From JACKNG01 sp040220855 (lineage in GTDB: Bacteria; Pseudomonadota; Gammaproteobacteria; Ga0077536), in the NCBI GenBank assembly GCA_040220855.1, contig JAVJVZ010000021.1, forward strand, positions 99,002 through 163,001: a stretch of 64,000 nt of DNA, read 5' to 3'. Position numbers and translations under genes: made by a program. The stretch's first letter is position 1; each line of letters begins with the position of its first letter. Under the pieces are notes generated by a model, which searched no databases, was not told the origin of the DNA, and saw only the letters and a list, made by a program, of their open reading frames with translations. Of the stretch, positions 25,401 through 32,961 are shown piece by piece.

Positions 25401-26699
25401 ATGAAGAAAGAAAAGTTCTCCTCGCTCATCAGCCGTCTGACGATTCTCCTCGCGGTCTGCGCTAACGCTTCAGGTGCGACCACCGAGCTCGATCGCATCG
25501 TCGCCGTGGTCGAGGAGGACGTCATCATGGAGAGCGAGCTCGCCGACCAGATGGACCGCGTGCGCGCGGCACTGCGACAGCAGGGCACCCAGATGCCACC
25601 CACTGCCGTACTCGAGCGGCAGGTGATGGAGCGTCTCGTGCTGGAGAAGATCCAGCTGCAGATCGCCGACCGCGCCGGTATCGAGGTCGAGGAGCGCGCG
25701 CTCGACCAGGCCGTCGCCGACATCGCCAGTCGCAACAACCTCTCGCTCGACCAGTTCCGTGAGATCATCGTCTCCGAAGGCTACAAGTTCGATACCTTCC
25801 GCGAGCAGATTCGCCAGGAAATCCTCATCGCCAAGCTGCGCCGCGAAGAGGTCGACAACCGCGTGCGCGTGCGCGACAGCGAGATCGAGAACTACCTGCA
25901 CAACGAGATGCGCGGTGAGGACAATCAGGAATACCGCCTGTCTCACATCCTCGTCGCCACGCCGTCCGGCGCTGACAACGAGGAGATTCGTGCAGCACGG
26001 ACCAAGGCCGAAGAAACCCTCGCCCGCATCGAGGCGGGGGAAGACTTCGCCACGGTCGCAATCAGCGTCTCCGACGGCCAGCAGGCCCTCGAGGGTGGCG
26101 ATCTCGGCTGGCGCAAGGGCGGCGAGATCCCCAGCCTGTTCGCCGACTCCGTCAGCACCATGGAGCCGGGCGATCACAGCGGCATCATCACGAGCACCAG
26201 CGGCTTTCACATCGTCAAACTCACCGACAAGCGCAGCGGCGAGAAGATCATGGTGCCGCAGTGGCGCGTGCGACATATCCTGATCAAGCCCAACGAGTTG
26301 CTGCCGCCCGACCAGGCCCTCAACCGCCTGCGACAGATCCGCATGCGCATCGAGAACGGCGCCAATTTCGGCGTGCTCGCCCGCACCAACTCCGACGACC
26401 GTGGCTCAGCCCTGCAGGGTGGCGACCTCGGCTGGGTGAGCAAGGGGCAGATGGTACCGAAGTTCGAAGAAGTCATGCTCGCCATGGAACCGGGTGAGAT
26501 GAGCGCGCCGTTCGAGACCGAGTTCGGCTTCCACATCCTCGAAGTGACCGATACGCGCGAGTACGACGGTACCGACGAAATCCGGCGCAACCAGGCGCGG
26601 CAGGCGCTGCGTCAGAAGAAGATCGACGAGCGGCGACAGTCCTGGCTCCGGCGCCTGCGCGACGAGGCCTATGTCGAGTACCGCGACATCCTCGAGTGA
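25401..26699 (+). CDS. surA: Periplasmic chaperone and peptidyl-prolyl isomerase SurA
   Basis: This 432-residue periplasmic chaperone escorts outer-membrane proteins such as LptD. It has a signal peptide (about 1-26), an N-terminal chaperone region (ELDRIVAVVEEDVIMESELADQM) and two parvulin domains (about 170-275 and 280-385), each with the hallmark HILV/HILI and GGDLGW motifs. The ATG at 25401 is used rather than the TTG one codon earlier. It follows lptD by 171 bases, where a weak TTGTCC/TACAAT promoter may lie (around 25245-25275), and overlaps pdxA by 29 bases. Confidence is very high. Confidence 0.97.
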   Translation: MKKEKFSSLISRLTILLAVCANASGATTELDRIVAVVEEDVIMESELADQMDRVRAALRQQGTQMPPTAVLERQVMERLVLEKIQLQIADRAGIEVEERALDQAVADIASRNNLSLDQFREIIVSEGYKFDTFREQIRQEILIAKLRREEVDNRVRVRDSEIENYLHNEMRGEDNQEYRLSHILVATPSGADNEEIRAARTKAEETLARIEAGEDFATVAISVSDGQQALEGGDLGWRKGGEIPSLFADSVSTMEPGDHSGIITSTSGFHIVKLTDKRSGEKIMVPQWRVRHILIKPNELLPPDQALNRLRQIRMRIENGANFGVLARTNSDDRGSALQGGDLGWVSKGQMVPKFEEVMLAMEPGEMSAPFETEFGFHILEVTDTREYDGTDEIRRNQARQALRQKKIDERRQSWLRRLRDEAYVEYRDILE

Positions 26700-27693
26700 G
26701 CAGGCGCCCCCGCGCCTCGCGCTGACGCCCGGCGAACCGGCTGGCATCGGACCGGATCTCACCGTCCTCGTCGCGCGCGACGCGCTACCGACCGCCGTGG
26801 TCGTCTATGCCGACGCCGCGCTGCTCGAGGCGCGCGCGGCGTGCCTCGGCGTCGACCTGCGTATCCACCGGCTGGACGACCCGCGCGCGGCGCGGCGCTT
26901 GCCCGCCGGTGAGCTGCAGGTCGTATCGGTACCGCTCGAGACCACGGTCACCGCGGGGCGTCTCGACCCTGCCAATGCCGGCTACGTGCTGCGTTGCCTC
27001 GATCTCGCCTGCGATGCCTGCGCCACGGGCAGCCTCGACGGCATGGTCACCGGCCCGGTGCAGAAGTCCGTCATCAACGATGCCGGGCACGCCTTCTCCG
27101 GCCACACCGAGTACCTTGCCGAGCGGCTCGGCGCGCCCCTGCCGGTGATGATGCTCGCCGGTGGCGGATTACGCGTCGCCCTGCTGACGACCCATGTCGC
27201 GCTGCGAGAAGTGCCGGCGCTGGTCACCGCGGAACGCCTCGAAGCCACGATCGACATCATCCAGCGCGATCTCGCGGCGCGCTTCGACATTGCGGCTCCG
27301 CGGCTCGGCGTGTGCGGACTCAACCCTCATGCCGGCGAGAGCGGTCATCTCGGCCGCGAGGAAATCGACATCATCGCGCCCGCCCTCGCCCGACTGCGTG
27401 CACGCGGGCACCACATCGACGGGCCAGTGCCGGCCGATACCGCGTTCACCGCAACCCGACGCGCCGGCTACGACGCCATCCTCGCCATGTACCACGACCA
27501 GGGGCTCGCCGCGCTCAAGGCGGTCAGCTTCGGCGATGCGGTGAACATCACGCTGGGGCTGCCCATCGTACGCACCTCGGTCGACCACGGCACCGCACTC
27601 GACCTCGCCGGGAGCGGCGCGGTGGACACCGGCAGCCTGCAGGCAGCGCTCGAGACCGCACTCGGGATGGCGCGGGCGGAACGACGTGTCTGA
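26671..27693 (+). CDS. pdxA: 4-hydroxythreonine-4-phosphate dehydrogenase
   Basis: This 340-residue enzyme acts in the DXP-dependent pathway to pyridoxal phosphate. It carries LTPGEPAGIGPDL near the N-terminus and the metal and substrate motifs GHTEYLAERLG, NPHAGESGHLGREE and MYHDQGLAALK, and its C-terminal RTSVDHGTALDLAG is conserved. The ATG lies inside surA (29-base overlap); no later start in this frame gives a complete enzyme. It overlaps rsmA by 8 bases. Confidence is very high. Confidence 0.96.
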   Translation: MSSTATSSSEQAPPRLALTPGEPAGIGPDLTVLVARDALPTAVVVYADAALLEARAACLGVDLRIHRLDDPRAARRLPAGELQVVSVPLETTVTAGRLDPANAGYVLRCLDLACDACATGSLDGMVTGPVQKSVINDAGHAFSGHTEYLAERLGAPLPVMMLAGGGLRVALLTTHVALREVPALVTAERLEATIDIIQRDLAARFDIAAPRLGVCGLNPHAGESGHLGREEIDIIAPALARLRARGHHIDGPVPADTAFTATRRAGYDAILAMYHDQGLAALKAVSFGDAVNITLGLPIVRTSVDHGTALDLAGSGAVDTGSLQAALETALGMARAERRV

Positions 27694-28477
27694 GCGCCCG
27701 CCGCGCCCGCTGCGCAAACGATTCGGACAGCATTTCCTCACCGATGACGGCATCATCGATGCCATCGTGGACCTGGTCGCAGCTGGTCCGAAGGACCACG
27801 TCCTCGAGATCGGCCCCGGCAACGGCGTACTGACGGCACCGCTGCTGGCCAGCCGCTGCCATCTGGAGGCGATCGAGATCGATCGCGATCTCGCGGCCTG
27901 GCTGACCACACGATTCGCCGGTGCGGAGCGCTTTGCGCTGCACAATCTCGACGTGCTCAAGTTCGATTTCGGCGCCCTCGCGAGCGCACCCGGCGGCTGG
28001 AAGGTCGTTGGCAACCTCCCCTACAACATCTCGACGCCGCTGCTGATGCGCCTGCTCGAGCACGCCGGATACTTCCGCGAGCTGACCCTCATGGTGCAGC
28101 GCGAGGTCGCGGAGCGGCTGGCGGCGGCTCCCGGCACGGCGGCTTACGGGCGGCTCGGCGTGATGGCGCAGCGGCGCGCCCGCATCGCGATGCGCCTGAT
28201 GGTGCCGCCAACGAGTTTCGAACCACCACCGAAAGTCGAGTCCGCGGTGATCCAGCTCTACCCGCTACCGGGTCCCTACGACGCGGCGTTCGAGCACGAC
28301 TTCGCGGAAGTCGTCCGCCTCGCGTTCGGCGCGCGGCGCAAGACCCTCGCCAATGCCCTCAAGCGGCGCCTCGCGGCGCCCGCCCTGGAGACACTCGGCA
28401 TCGACCCCGGCAGTCGTGCGGAAATGCTGAGCGTGGACGATTTCGTGCGCCTGACGACGGCGTGGCGCTCGCGGTGA
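27686..28477 (+). CDS. rsmA: 16S rRNA dimethyladenosine transferase (KsgA)
   Basis: This 263-residue methyltransferase dimethylates the two adjacent adenosines near the 3' end of 16S rRNA. It begins RKRFGQHFLTDDGIIDAI, then the SAM site EIGPGNGVLTAPLL, the catalytic loop NLPYNISTPLLMRLL and, late, VRLAFGARRKTLANALK. The GTG start overlaps pdxA by 8 bases and fits the family length. In many gammaproteobacteria apaG and apaH follow directly; here they sit 15 kb away. Confidence is very high. Confidence 0.97.
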   Translation: MSERPPRPLRKRFGQHFLTDDGIIDAIVDLVAAGPKDHVLEIGPGNGVLTAPLLASRCHLEAIEIDRDLAAWLTTRFAGAERFALHNLDVLKFDFGALASAPGGWKVVGNLPYNISTPLLMRLLEHAGYFRELTLMVQREVAERLAAAPGTAAYGRLGVMAQRRARIAMRLMVPPTSFEPPPKVESAVIQLYPLPGPYDAAFEHDFAEVVRLAFGARRKTLANALKRRLAAPALETLGIDPGSRAEMLSVDDFVRLTTAWRSR

Positions 28478-28788
28478 CAGCGACTCGCGCGATTTTGACA
28501 GGGCGTTCCGGTTACCCACAGATCCTGTGGATAAGCTTGTGTACGAAAGGTGTAGGAGCGACCGATGACAGGCGCATTACAGCGCCCCGCGACAGATTGG
28601 CCAAGTTTTAGCCAGACAAGTATAAATGTTAAATATATTAATCGCTTACGAAGCATTCTGAGAGCGATTTAGGGGCAACACCCGTTAAGTCCCGGAAGGC
28701 CGAACCGCTGTCCGCGGGAATGTGCATAACACGCACCGGTAATGCCGCACCGGCCAGCTGGAGGAGCTGCCGGACACGCCGCCGGAAC
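28478..28788. other. 311-base convergent spacer with AT-rich tract, no gene
   Basis: Between the convergent ends of rsmA and aroE no plausible protein gene is seen. The spacer holds an inverted pair of DnaA-box-like nonamers (28512-28534), an AT-rich run (about 28614-28645) that stands out in this GC-rich sequence, and a stem-loop AATCGCT...AGCGATT (about 28640-28670) that could end transcripts. A plus-strand promoter-like TTGGCC, 18 bases, TATAAA (about 28597-28626) would drive only spacer RNA. Confidence 0.6.
28512..28534. repeat. Inverted pair of DnaA-box-like nonamers
   Basis: TTACCCACA (one mismatch to the DnaA box) and, 5 bases on, TGTGGATAA, which is a perfect TTATCCACA on the minus strand. 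Together they form a near-perfect palindrome. It could bind DnaA or simply be a hairpin at a transcript end. Confidence 0.5.
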
Positions 28789-29646
28789 TCAATCGTCGTT
28801 GCGCAACGCGGCGATCACTGGCGCACTGTCCGGGCGCTGGCCGTGCCAGCACAGGAAGGCTTCGGCAGCCTGTTCCACCAGCATGCCGAGGCCGTCGAGC
28901 GCACGTGCGGCACCCTGCGTCCGCGCCCAGCGGACGAAGGCTGTCGGCTCGCTGCCGTACATCATGTCGTAGCAGGTGCAGTCGGCGCCGACCATCCCTG
29001 CCGGTAGCGGCGGTACGGCGCCGCGCAGGCTGAGCGTGGTGGCGTTGATGACGAGATCGGGTGACCACGCCGGTGCCGTGCCCCATGCGACCACCTCCAG
29101 CCGAGCGTGCGCGGCGAACGCCTCGCGCAGCAGCTCGGCGCGAGCACTCGTGCGATTACTCACCGCGAGCACGGCGGGGCCGGCGTCGAGCAGTGCCGGA
29201 ATCACCCCACGCGCCGCCCCACCTGCACCGAGCAGCAGGATGCGCTGGCCGGCGAGCGCGACACCGTGATTGGCCTCGAGATCGCGAACCAGACCGGCGC
29301 CATCGGTGTTGTCTGCTGCCAAGGCGCCGTCAGCCGCGAACCACAGGGTGTTGGCGGCGCCGGCCTGTGCTGCCCGGGGTGTGCGCGCCGTGGCGAGGCG
29401 CCAGGCCTCTTCCTTGAGCGGGACGGTCACGTTCATGCCGCGCCCGCCGTAGTCGCGGAACTCCTTCAGCGCAGCGGCGAGGTCGCCAGAGCTGACCTCG
29501 ACACGCTGGTACACCAGGGCGATGCCGAGCTGCGCGGCGAATGCTGCGTGGATGCGCGGCGATTTGCTATGGGCAATGGGGCTGCCGACCACGCAGAAGA
29601 AGGGCTGCGCGGCATGGCCGGTCGGAAACCAGCGGCGCGTCGCCAT
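28789..29646 (-). CDS. aroE: Shikimate dehydrogenase (NADP+)
   Basis: This 285-residue enzyme reduces 3-dehydroshikimate in aromatic amino acid synthesis. Visible are VVGSPIAHSKSPRIHAAF for substrate binding, the catalytic lysine in NVTVPLKEEAW, the aspartate in AADNTDGAGLVRDL and the NADP loop LLLGAGGAARGV. The length is near the usual 272. The ATG at 29646 is preceded by 26 bases after the cyclic-nucleotide/rhodanese gene, so they may be co-transcribed. It is convergent with rsmA across the AT-rich spacer. Confidence is very high. Confidence 0.96.
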   Translation of the reverse strand: MATRRWFPTGHAAQPFFCVVGSPIAHSKSPRIHAAFAAQLGIALVYQRVEVSSGDLAAALKEFRDYGGRGMNVTVPLKEEAWRLATARTPRAAQAGAANTLWFAADGALAADNTDGAGLVRDLEANHGVALAGQRILLLGAGGAARGVIPALLDAGPAVLAVSNRTSARAELLREAFAAHARLEVVAWGTAPAWSPDLVINATTLSLRGAVPPLPAGMVGADCTCYDMMYGSEPTAFVRWARTQGAARALDGLGMLVEQAAEAFLCWHGQRPDSAPVIAALRNDD

Positions 29647-29672
29647 GAGTGGCGCGAAACCGCCGCCTTCGC

Positions 29673-30740
29673 TCAGGCGGCTGACTCGGCAGAAGGTCCC
29701 TGCTCGAGCAGACCGCCCTGCAGGACGTAGGTCTCGAAGCCACGTTCGCTGAGCAGAAACGCTGCGGCCGAGCTGCGCCGCCCCGTATCGCAGTAGACAA
29801 TGTAGGTGGTGTCCGGATTGAGCGAATCGGCCTTCAGGCGCAGCATGAACAGGGGAATGTTGATGCTGCCGGCGAGACCGTTATTGGCATGCTCGCTCTC
29901 GAGGCGCACGTCGAGCAGCTTCGCCCCCGCGGCGACCCGCTCCTGCGCATCGTCGAGCGAGATCCAGCTCAGCATGGGCTCCTTGAGCAGCGCGTTGAAG
30001 TCGTCCTTGGACAGGCGCATCAGCACGCCGTCGGTCTCCATGGTAATGGTGGCGTTGCGCTTGGCTTCCGACAGCAAGGCCTCCTCGCCGAAGGCGTCGC
30101 CGTCCTTGAGCGTGGCAAGCGTCAGCTCCGCACCGGTCTTCGAGGCGCGTGTCACCTTGGCGCGCCCGTGCTTGATGATGTAGTAGTAGTCGCCGTCGTC
30201 ACCCTGGCGAATGACGACTTCGCCGGCGCGCATCGGTACCTCCTGCATGCGCATGAACATCTGCTGGATGTTGGCAGGCGGCACCTGCAGGAATGCCTGC
30301 GATTGCAGGATACGCGTCATCCAGTCGCAATCGTCGCTACCATCCTCGTCGACCTGGATCTCGTTGACCTCGATGCCGGAGAGTTGGTCCCAGGTCAGCA
30401 GGATATCGAGCAGATCGCTGTCGAAGCGCGTGATCCGGCAGGTCGTGCGTGCGCGGGCAGTATGCTTACGCGGTTGCTGGTTGCCCAATGGATGCTTGGC
30501 CGCATCGGTGCCGCCGCGCACGGTCGAGGCCTGACCGTTCTCCTCGCTCAGGCTCACTTCGCCCTCGATCAGGTAGACGGTCTTGCGGTCGACATCACCG
30601 GCTTTGAAGATGGTCTTACCGGCAGCGATCTCCTCGACGTAGGCTTTCCCGGCGAGTTCCTGGAAGTTTTCCGCATTCAGCGCGTTCGGCGGAACCAGCG
30701 TCTTCAGGATGTTCTTGTCTACGAGTTGACCGTCTGCCAT
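29673..30740 (-). CDS. Double cyclic-nucleotide-binding domain protein fused to rhodanese
   Basis: This 355-residue soluble protein has three domains. A degenerate cyclic-nucleotide-binding fold (about 15-115) lacks a clear phosphate-binding cassette. A second, better one (about 155-250) has the cassette GDAFGEEALLSEAKRNAT, including Gly-Glu and Arg228. The C-terminal rhodanese domain (about 258-348) has active-site Cys317 in the loop CDTGRR. Cyclic nucleotide binding presumably controls sulfur transfer or another Cys317 chemistry; this is inference. The gene lies just upstream of aroE and downstream of a spacer holding a 16-base perfect palindrome (30812-30827). No DNA-binding domain is present, so it is not a Crp-type regulator. 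Similar fusions exist in gammaproteobacteria, but their role is not established to my knowledge. Confidence 0.88.
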   Translation of the reverse strand: MADGQLVDKNILKTLVPPNALNAENFQELAGKAYVEEIAAGKTIFKAGDVDRKTVYLIEGEVSLSEENGQASTVRGGTDAAKHPLGNQQPRKHTARARTTCRITRFDSDLLDILLTWDQLSGIEVNEIQVDEDGSDDCDWMTRILQSQAFLQVPPANIQQMFMRMQEVPMRAGEVVIRQGDDGDYYYIIKHGRAKVTRASKTGAELTLATLKDGDAFGEEALLSEAKRNATITMETDGVLMRLSKDDFNALLKEPMLSWISLDDAQERVAAGAKLLDVRLESEHANNGLAGSINIPLFMLRLKADSLNPDTTYIVYCDTGRRSSAAAFLLSERGFETYVLQGGLLEQGPSAESAA

Positions 30741-30811
30741 ATCGAGCTACTGCTGGAATTGCGAACCAAGCCCCGGCCGCGCCGACGCCGCACAACCGTA
30801 CGTGACGCCCG

Positions 30812-30827
30812 GGGACGCCGGCGTCCC
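30812..30827. repeat. 16-base perfect palindrome upstream of the cNMP/rhodanese gene
   Basis: GGGACGCCGGCGTCCC reads the same on both strands and lies about 72 bases before the start of the cyclic-nucleotide/rhodanese gene. It could be an operator; in GC-rich DNA it may also be chance. Confidence 0.35.
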
Positions 30828-30944
30828 GCAACTGGGCGACGGGGATATCACGCTATTGTAAGCGCAGGCCCTGGGCAAGGAAACGGCCAAATCGCGTGCA
30901 TGCATCGCAACCGGGGCAAGTCCGCTGCGTGCGCTCCGGCTGAC

Positions 30945-30980
30945 TCGGCCCCTGCGCGGTCCACGCCGCCCAGGGGCCGA
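30945..30980 (-). terminator. Stem-loop just downstream of the first amtB (no U-tract)
   Basis: TCGGCCCCTG and CAGGGGCCGA form a 10-bp stem with a 16-base loop that can itself pair (GCGG/CCGC), 8 bases after the amtB stop. No run of T follows, so it may protect or mark the 3' end rather than act as an intrinsic terminator. Confidence 0.45.
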
Positions 30981-30987
30981 AGACGAC

Positions 30988-32265
30988 TCACAAGATGTAG
31001 CCGCGTTCGTCGTGTTCGCCGAGGTCGAGACCCTCGGTCTCGCGTTCTGGCGCAACGCGCAAGCCGACCACCGCCTGGGTCAGCCGCAACAGCAACCAGG
31101 TCGCGAGACCGCACCACAGCCCCGTTGCGATCACCCCGACGGCCTGAGTCAACAGCTGTGAGCCCATGTTCATGCCCGTCGCGTAGCCGGCCCCTCCCAG
31201 CGAATCGGCGACGAACACGCCGGCCAGCAGCGTGCCGAGAATGCCACCCACACCATGCACGGGGAAAACGTCGAGCGAATCGTCGATGAGCAGACTCCGC
31301 TTGCAAAGTTGCGTCGCGAAGTAGCAGACGATGCCCGCGACGATGCCGATGGCCAGCGCGCCGGCCGGGCCGACGAAACCGGACGCCGGCGTAATCGTTC
31401 CCAGGCCGGCAACCATGCCGGTGACGATTCCGAGCACGCTCGGCTTGCCGTGCTTGAACCACTCGATACCCATCCAGGCGAGCGACCCGGCTGCGGCCGA
31501 GATGTGCGTGACGAGCATCGCCATGCCGGCATCGCCGTTTGCCGCTACCGCGCTGCCCGCATTGAAGCCGAACCAGCCGACCCACAGCATCGAGGCGCCG
31601 GTCACGGTCATGGTCAGGTTGTGCGGCGGCATGGCGGTCTGCGGGAAACCGCGGCGGTTGCCGATGACGAGCGCGGTGACGATGGCGGCGACACCGGCGT
31701 TGACGTGCACCACGGTACCGCCGGCGAAATCGAGCAGACCCATCTGGCCGAGCCAGCCGCCACCCCAGACCCAGTGACAGACAGGAATGTAGACGACCAG
31801 CAGCCACAGCGTACTGAACAGGAGCACCGCCGAGAATTTCATACGCTCTGCGAAGCCGCCGACGATCAGCGCCGGCGTGATGATGGCGAAGGTCATCTGG
31901 AACATCACGAACACCGACTCCGGGATCGTGCCGCTGACGGCGTCGCGCGTGACACCACCGAGCAGCACGTTGCCGGCGCCGATGAAGTCGTTGAGTGCCG
32001 CACCGTCGCCGAAGGCGAGGCCATAGCCACCGAGCAGCCATACCAGTGACATTACGCAGCACAGCGCAAAGCACTGCATCAGTACCGACAGCACGTTCTT
32101 GCTGCGGACGAGACCGCCGTAGAAGAGCGCGAGGCCGGGTAGAGTCATGAACAGCACCAGCGCGGTCGAAGTGAGCAGCCAGGCGGTATCGCCGCTGTCG
32201 ATTTCTGCAGCCGTAGCCAGCGACGGCAGCACCAGGAACAGGCAGGCAAGAGCATAACGGGACAT
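30988..32265 (-). CDS. amtB: Ammonium transporter AmtB (copy with signal peptide)
   Basis: This channel of about 425 residues conducts ammonium. Its N-terminus (MSRYALACLFLVLPSLATAAE) is a signal peptide, as in classic AmtB precursors, followed by eleven hydrophobic segments with family motifs GLALFYGGLVRSKNVLSVLMQ, CHWVWGGGWLGQ and the pore-region run VHVNAGVAAIVTALVIG, and a conserved VFPVHGVGGILGTLLAG. I prefer the second of two close ATGs because GGAGG then sits 8 bases upstream; the first (32271) leaves a 2-base gap. It follows a glnK gene by about 55 bases, so the PII protein and channel are co-expressed. A second, different amtB lies 0.7 kb upstream. Confidence 0.94.
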   Translation of the reverse strand: MSRYALACLFLVLPSLATAAEIDSGDTAWLLTSTALVLFMTLPGLALFYGGLVRSKNVLSVLMQCFALCCVMSLVWLLGGYGLAFGDGAALNDFIGAGNVLLGGVTRDAVSGTIPESVFVMFQMTFAIITPALIVGGFAERMKFSAVLLFSTLWLLVVYIPVCHWVWGGGWLGQMGLLDFAGGTVVHVNAGVAAIVTALVIGNRRGFPQTAMPPHNLTMTVTGASMLWVGWFGFNAGSAVAANGDAGMAMLVTHISAAAGSLAWMGIEWFKHGKPSVLGIVTGMVAGLGTITPASGFVGPAGALAIGIVAGIVCYFATQLCKRSLLIDDSLDVFPVHGVGGILGTLLAGVFVADSLGGAGYATGMNMGSQLLTQAVGVIATGLWCGLATWLLLRLTQAVVGLRVAPERETEGLDLGEHDERGYIL

Positions 32266-32324
32266 CGTCATCCCCTCCGGAACGATCGTGTGAGAAAAAG
32301 CGGGTGGGAAAGCGGGCGCGACGC

Positions 32325-32663
32325 CTACACGGCGTCGGGCCCGGTCTCGCCGGTGCGGATGCGCACCACCTCGAGCAGTTCGCTGACGAAGATCTTGCCG
32401 TCACCGATCGATTCGGTGTTCGCAGCGCCGCGGATGGCATCGACGACGTCGTCGAGCTGCTCGTCGGCAACCGCGACCTCGACCTTGATCTTGGGTAGAA
32501 AGTCGACCACGTACTCAGCGCCACGATAGAGCTCGGTATGGCCCTTCTGGCGGCCGAAGCCCTTGAGCTCGGTGACGGTCATGCCGTGGACACCGCGCTC
32601 GGACAGCGCTTCACGTACGTCGTCCAGCTTGAACGGTTTGATTATCGCCGTTACGAGTTTCAT
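32325..32663 (-). CDS. glnK: PII nitrogen regulatory protein GlnK (copy 1)
   Basis: This 112-residue trimeric signalling protein binds ATP/ADP and 2-oxoglutarate and blocks AmtB when nitrogen is plentiful. It begins MKLVTAIIKPFKLDDVREAL. The T-loop carries the uridylylated tyrosine in GHTELYRGAEYVVDFLPK, and the C-terminus GDGKIFVSELLEVVRIRTGE is canonical. The start is fixed by GAGAGGAA upstream and by the family N-terminus; an upstream in-frame extension of 28 residues is unlikely. It is about 77% alike by eye to the second copy at 34.3 kb. The promoter region 32664-32880 shows no sigma-54 site that I can find. Confidence 0.95.
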   Translation of the reverse strand: MKLVTAIIKPFKLDDVREALSERGVHGMTVTELKGFGRQKGHTELYRGAEYVVDFLPKIKVEVAVADEQLDDVVDAIRGAANTESIGDGKIFVSELLEVVRIRTGETGPDAV

Positions 32664-32860
32664 CAGGTTCCTCTCCAGGTAGGCGGGTGGCGTCCCGTGC
32701 GACAGTGGACGACACCTCGTTCGCGTTGCGACCTCCAGTACGGACACCGTGCTGGCGTCCGACCCGACGGCGCTGCGCGCCGCCGGGCTTTTCTCTCACG
32801 ATCAATGCCAATTACGCATGATCGCCCAGCATCCATCAAGCAACCGGCGCTTCGTCACGT

Positions 32861-32877
32861 GCACTCCCCGAAAGTGC
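32861..32877. repeat. Short palindrome upstream of glnK copy 1
   Basis: GCACTCCCCGAAAGTGC has GCACT/AGTGC arms separated by 7 bases. It resembles NtrC half-sites, but the spacing (N9 between GCAC and GTGC) is two bases too long. It also lies just past the terminator of amtB copy 2. Confidence 0.3.
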
Positions 32878-32881
32878 CCGG

Positions 32882-32912
32882 ACAAAAAGGCGGGGCGCTT
32901 GTGCGCCCCGCG
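32882..32912 (-). terminator. Rho-independent terminator of the second amtB
   Basis: On the minus strand CGGGGCGC-ACAA-GCGCCCCG forms a GC-rich hairpin (32910-32891) followed by CCTTTTT. It lies 50 bases after the stop of amtB copy 2 and separates the two glnK-amtB pairs into independent transcription units. Confidence 0.85.
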
Positions 32913-32961
32913 AAAGCCGAGTGATGGCGGTTGGAACTTGCAGTGTGGCGTTCGTCAGGCC

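Noticed and set aside
28606..28637. Possible dif (XerCD recombination) site in the AT-rich spacer
   Set aside because: The right-hand arm matches well (ATGTTAAAT) but the left arm agrees at only about 4 of 11 bases, so it is not a credible dif site.
32664..32880. Sigma-54 promoter for glnK copy 1
   Set aside because: A TGGCAT occurs but without GC at the -12 position, so it does not meet the consensus.
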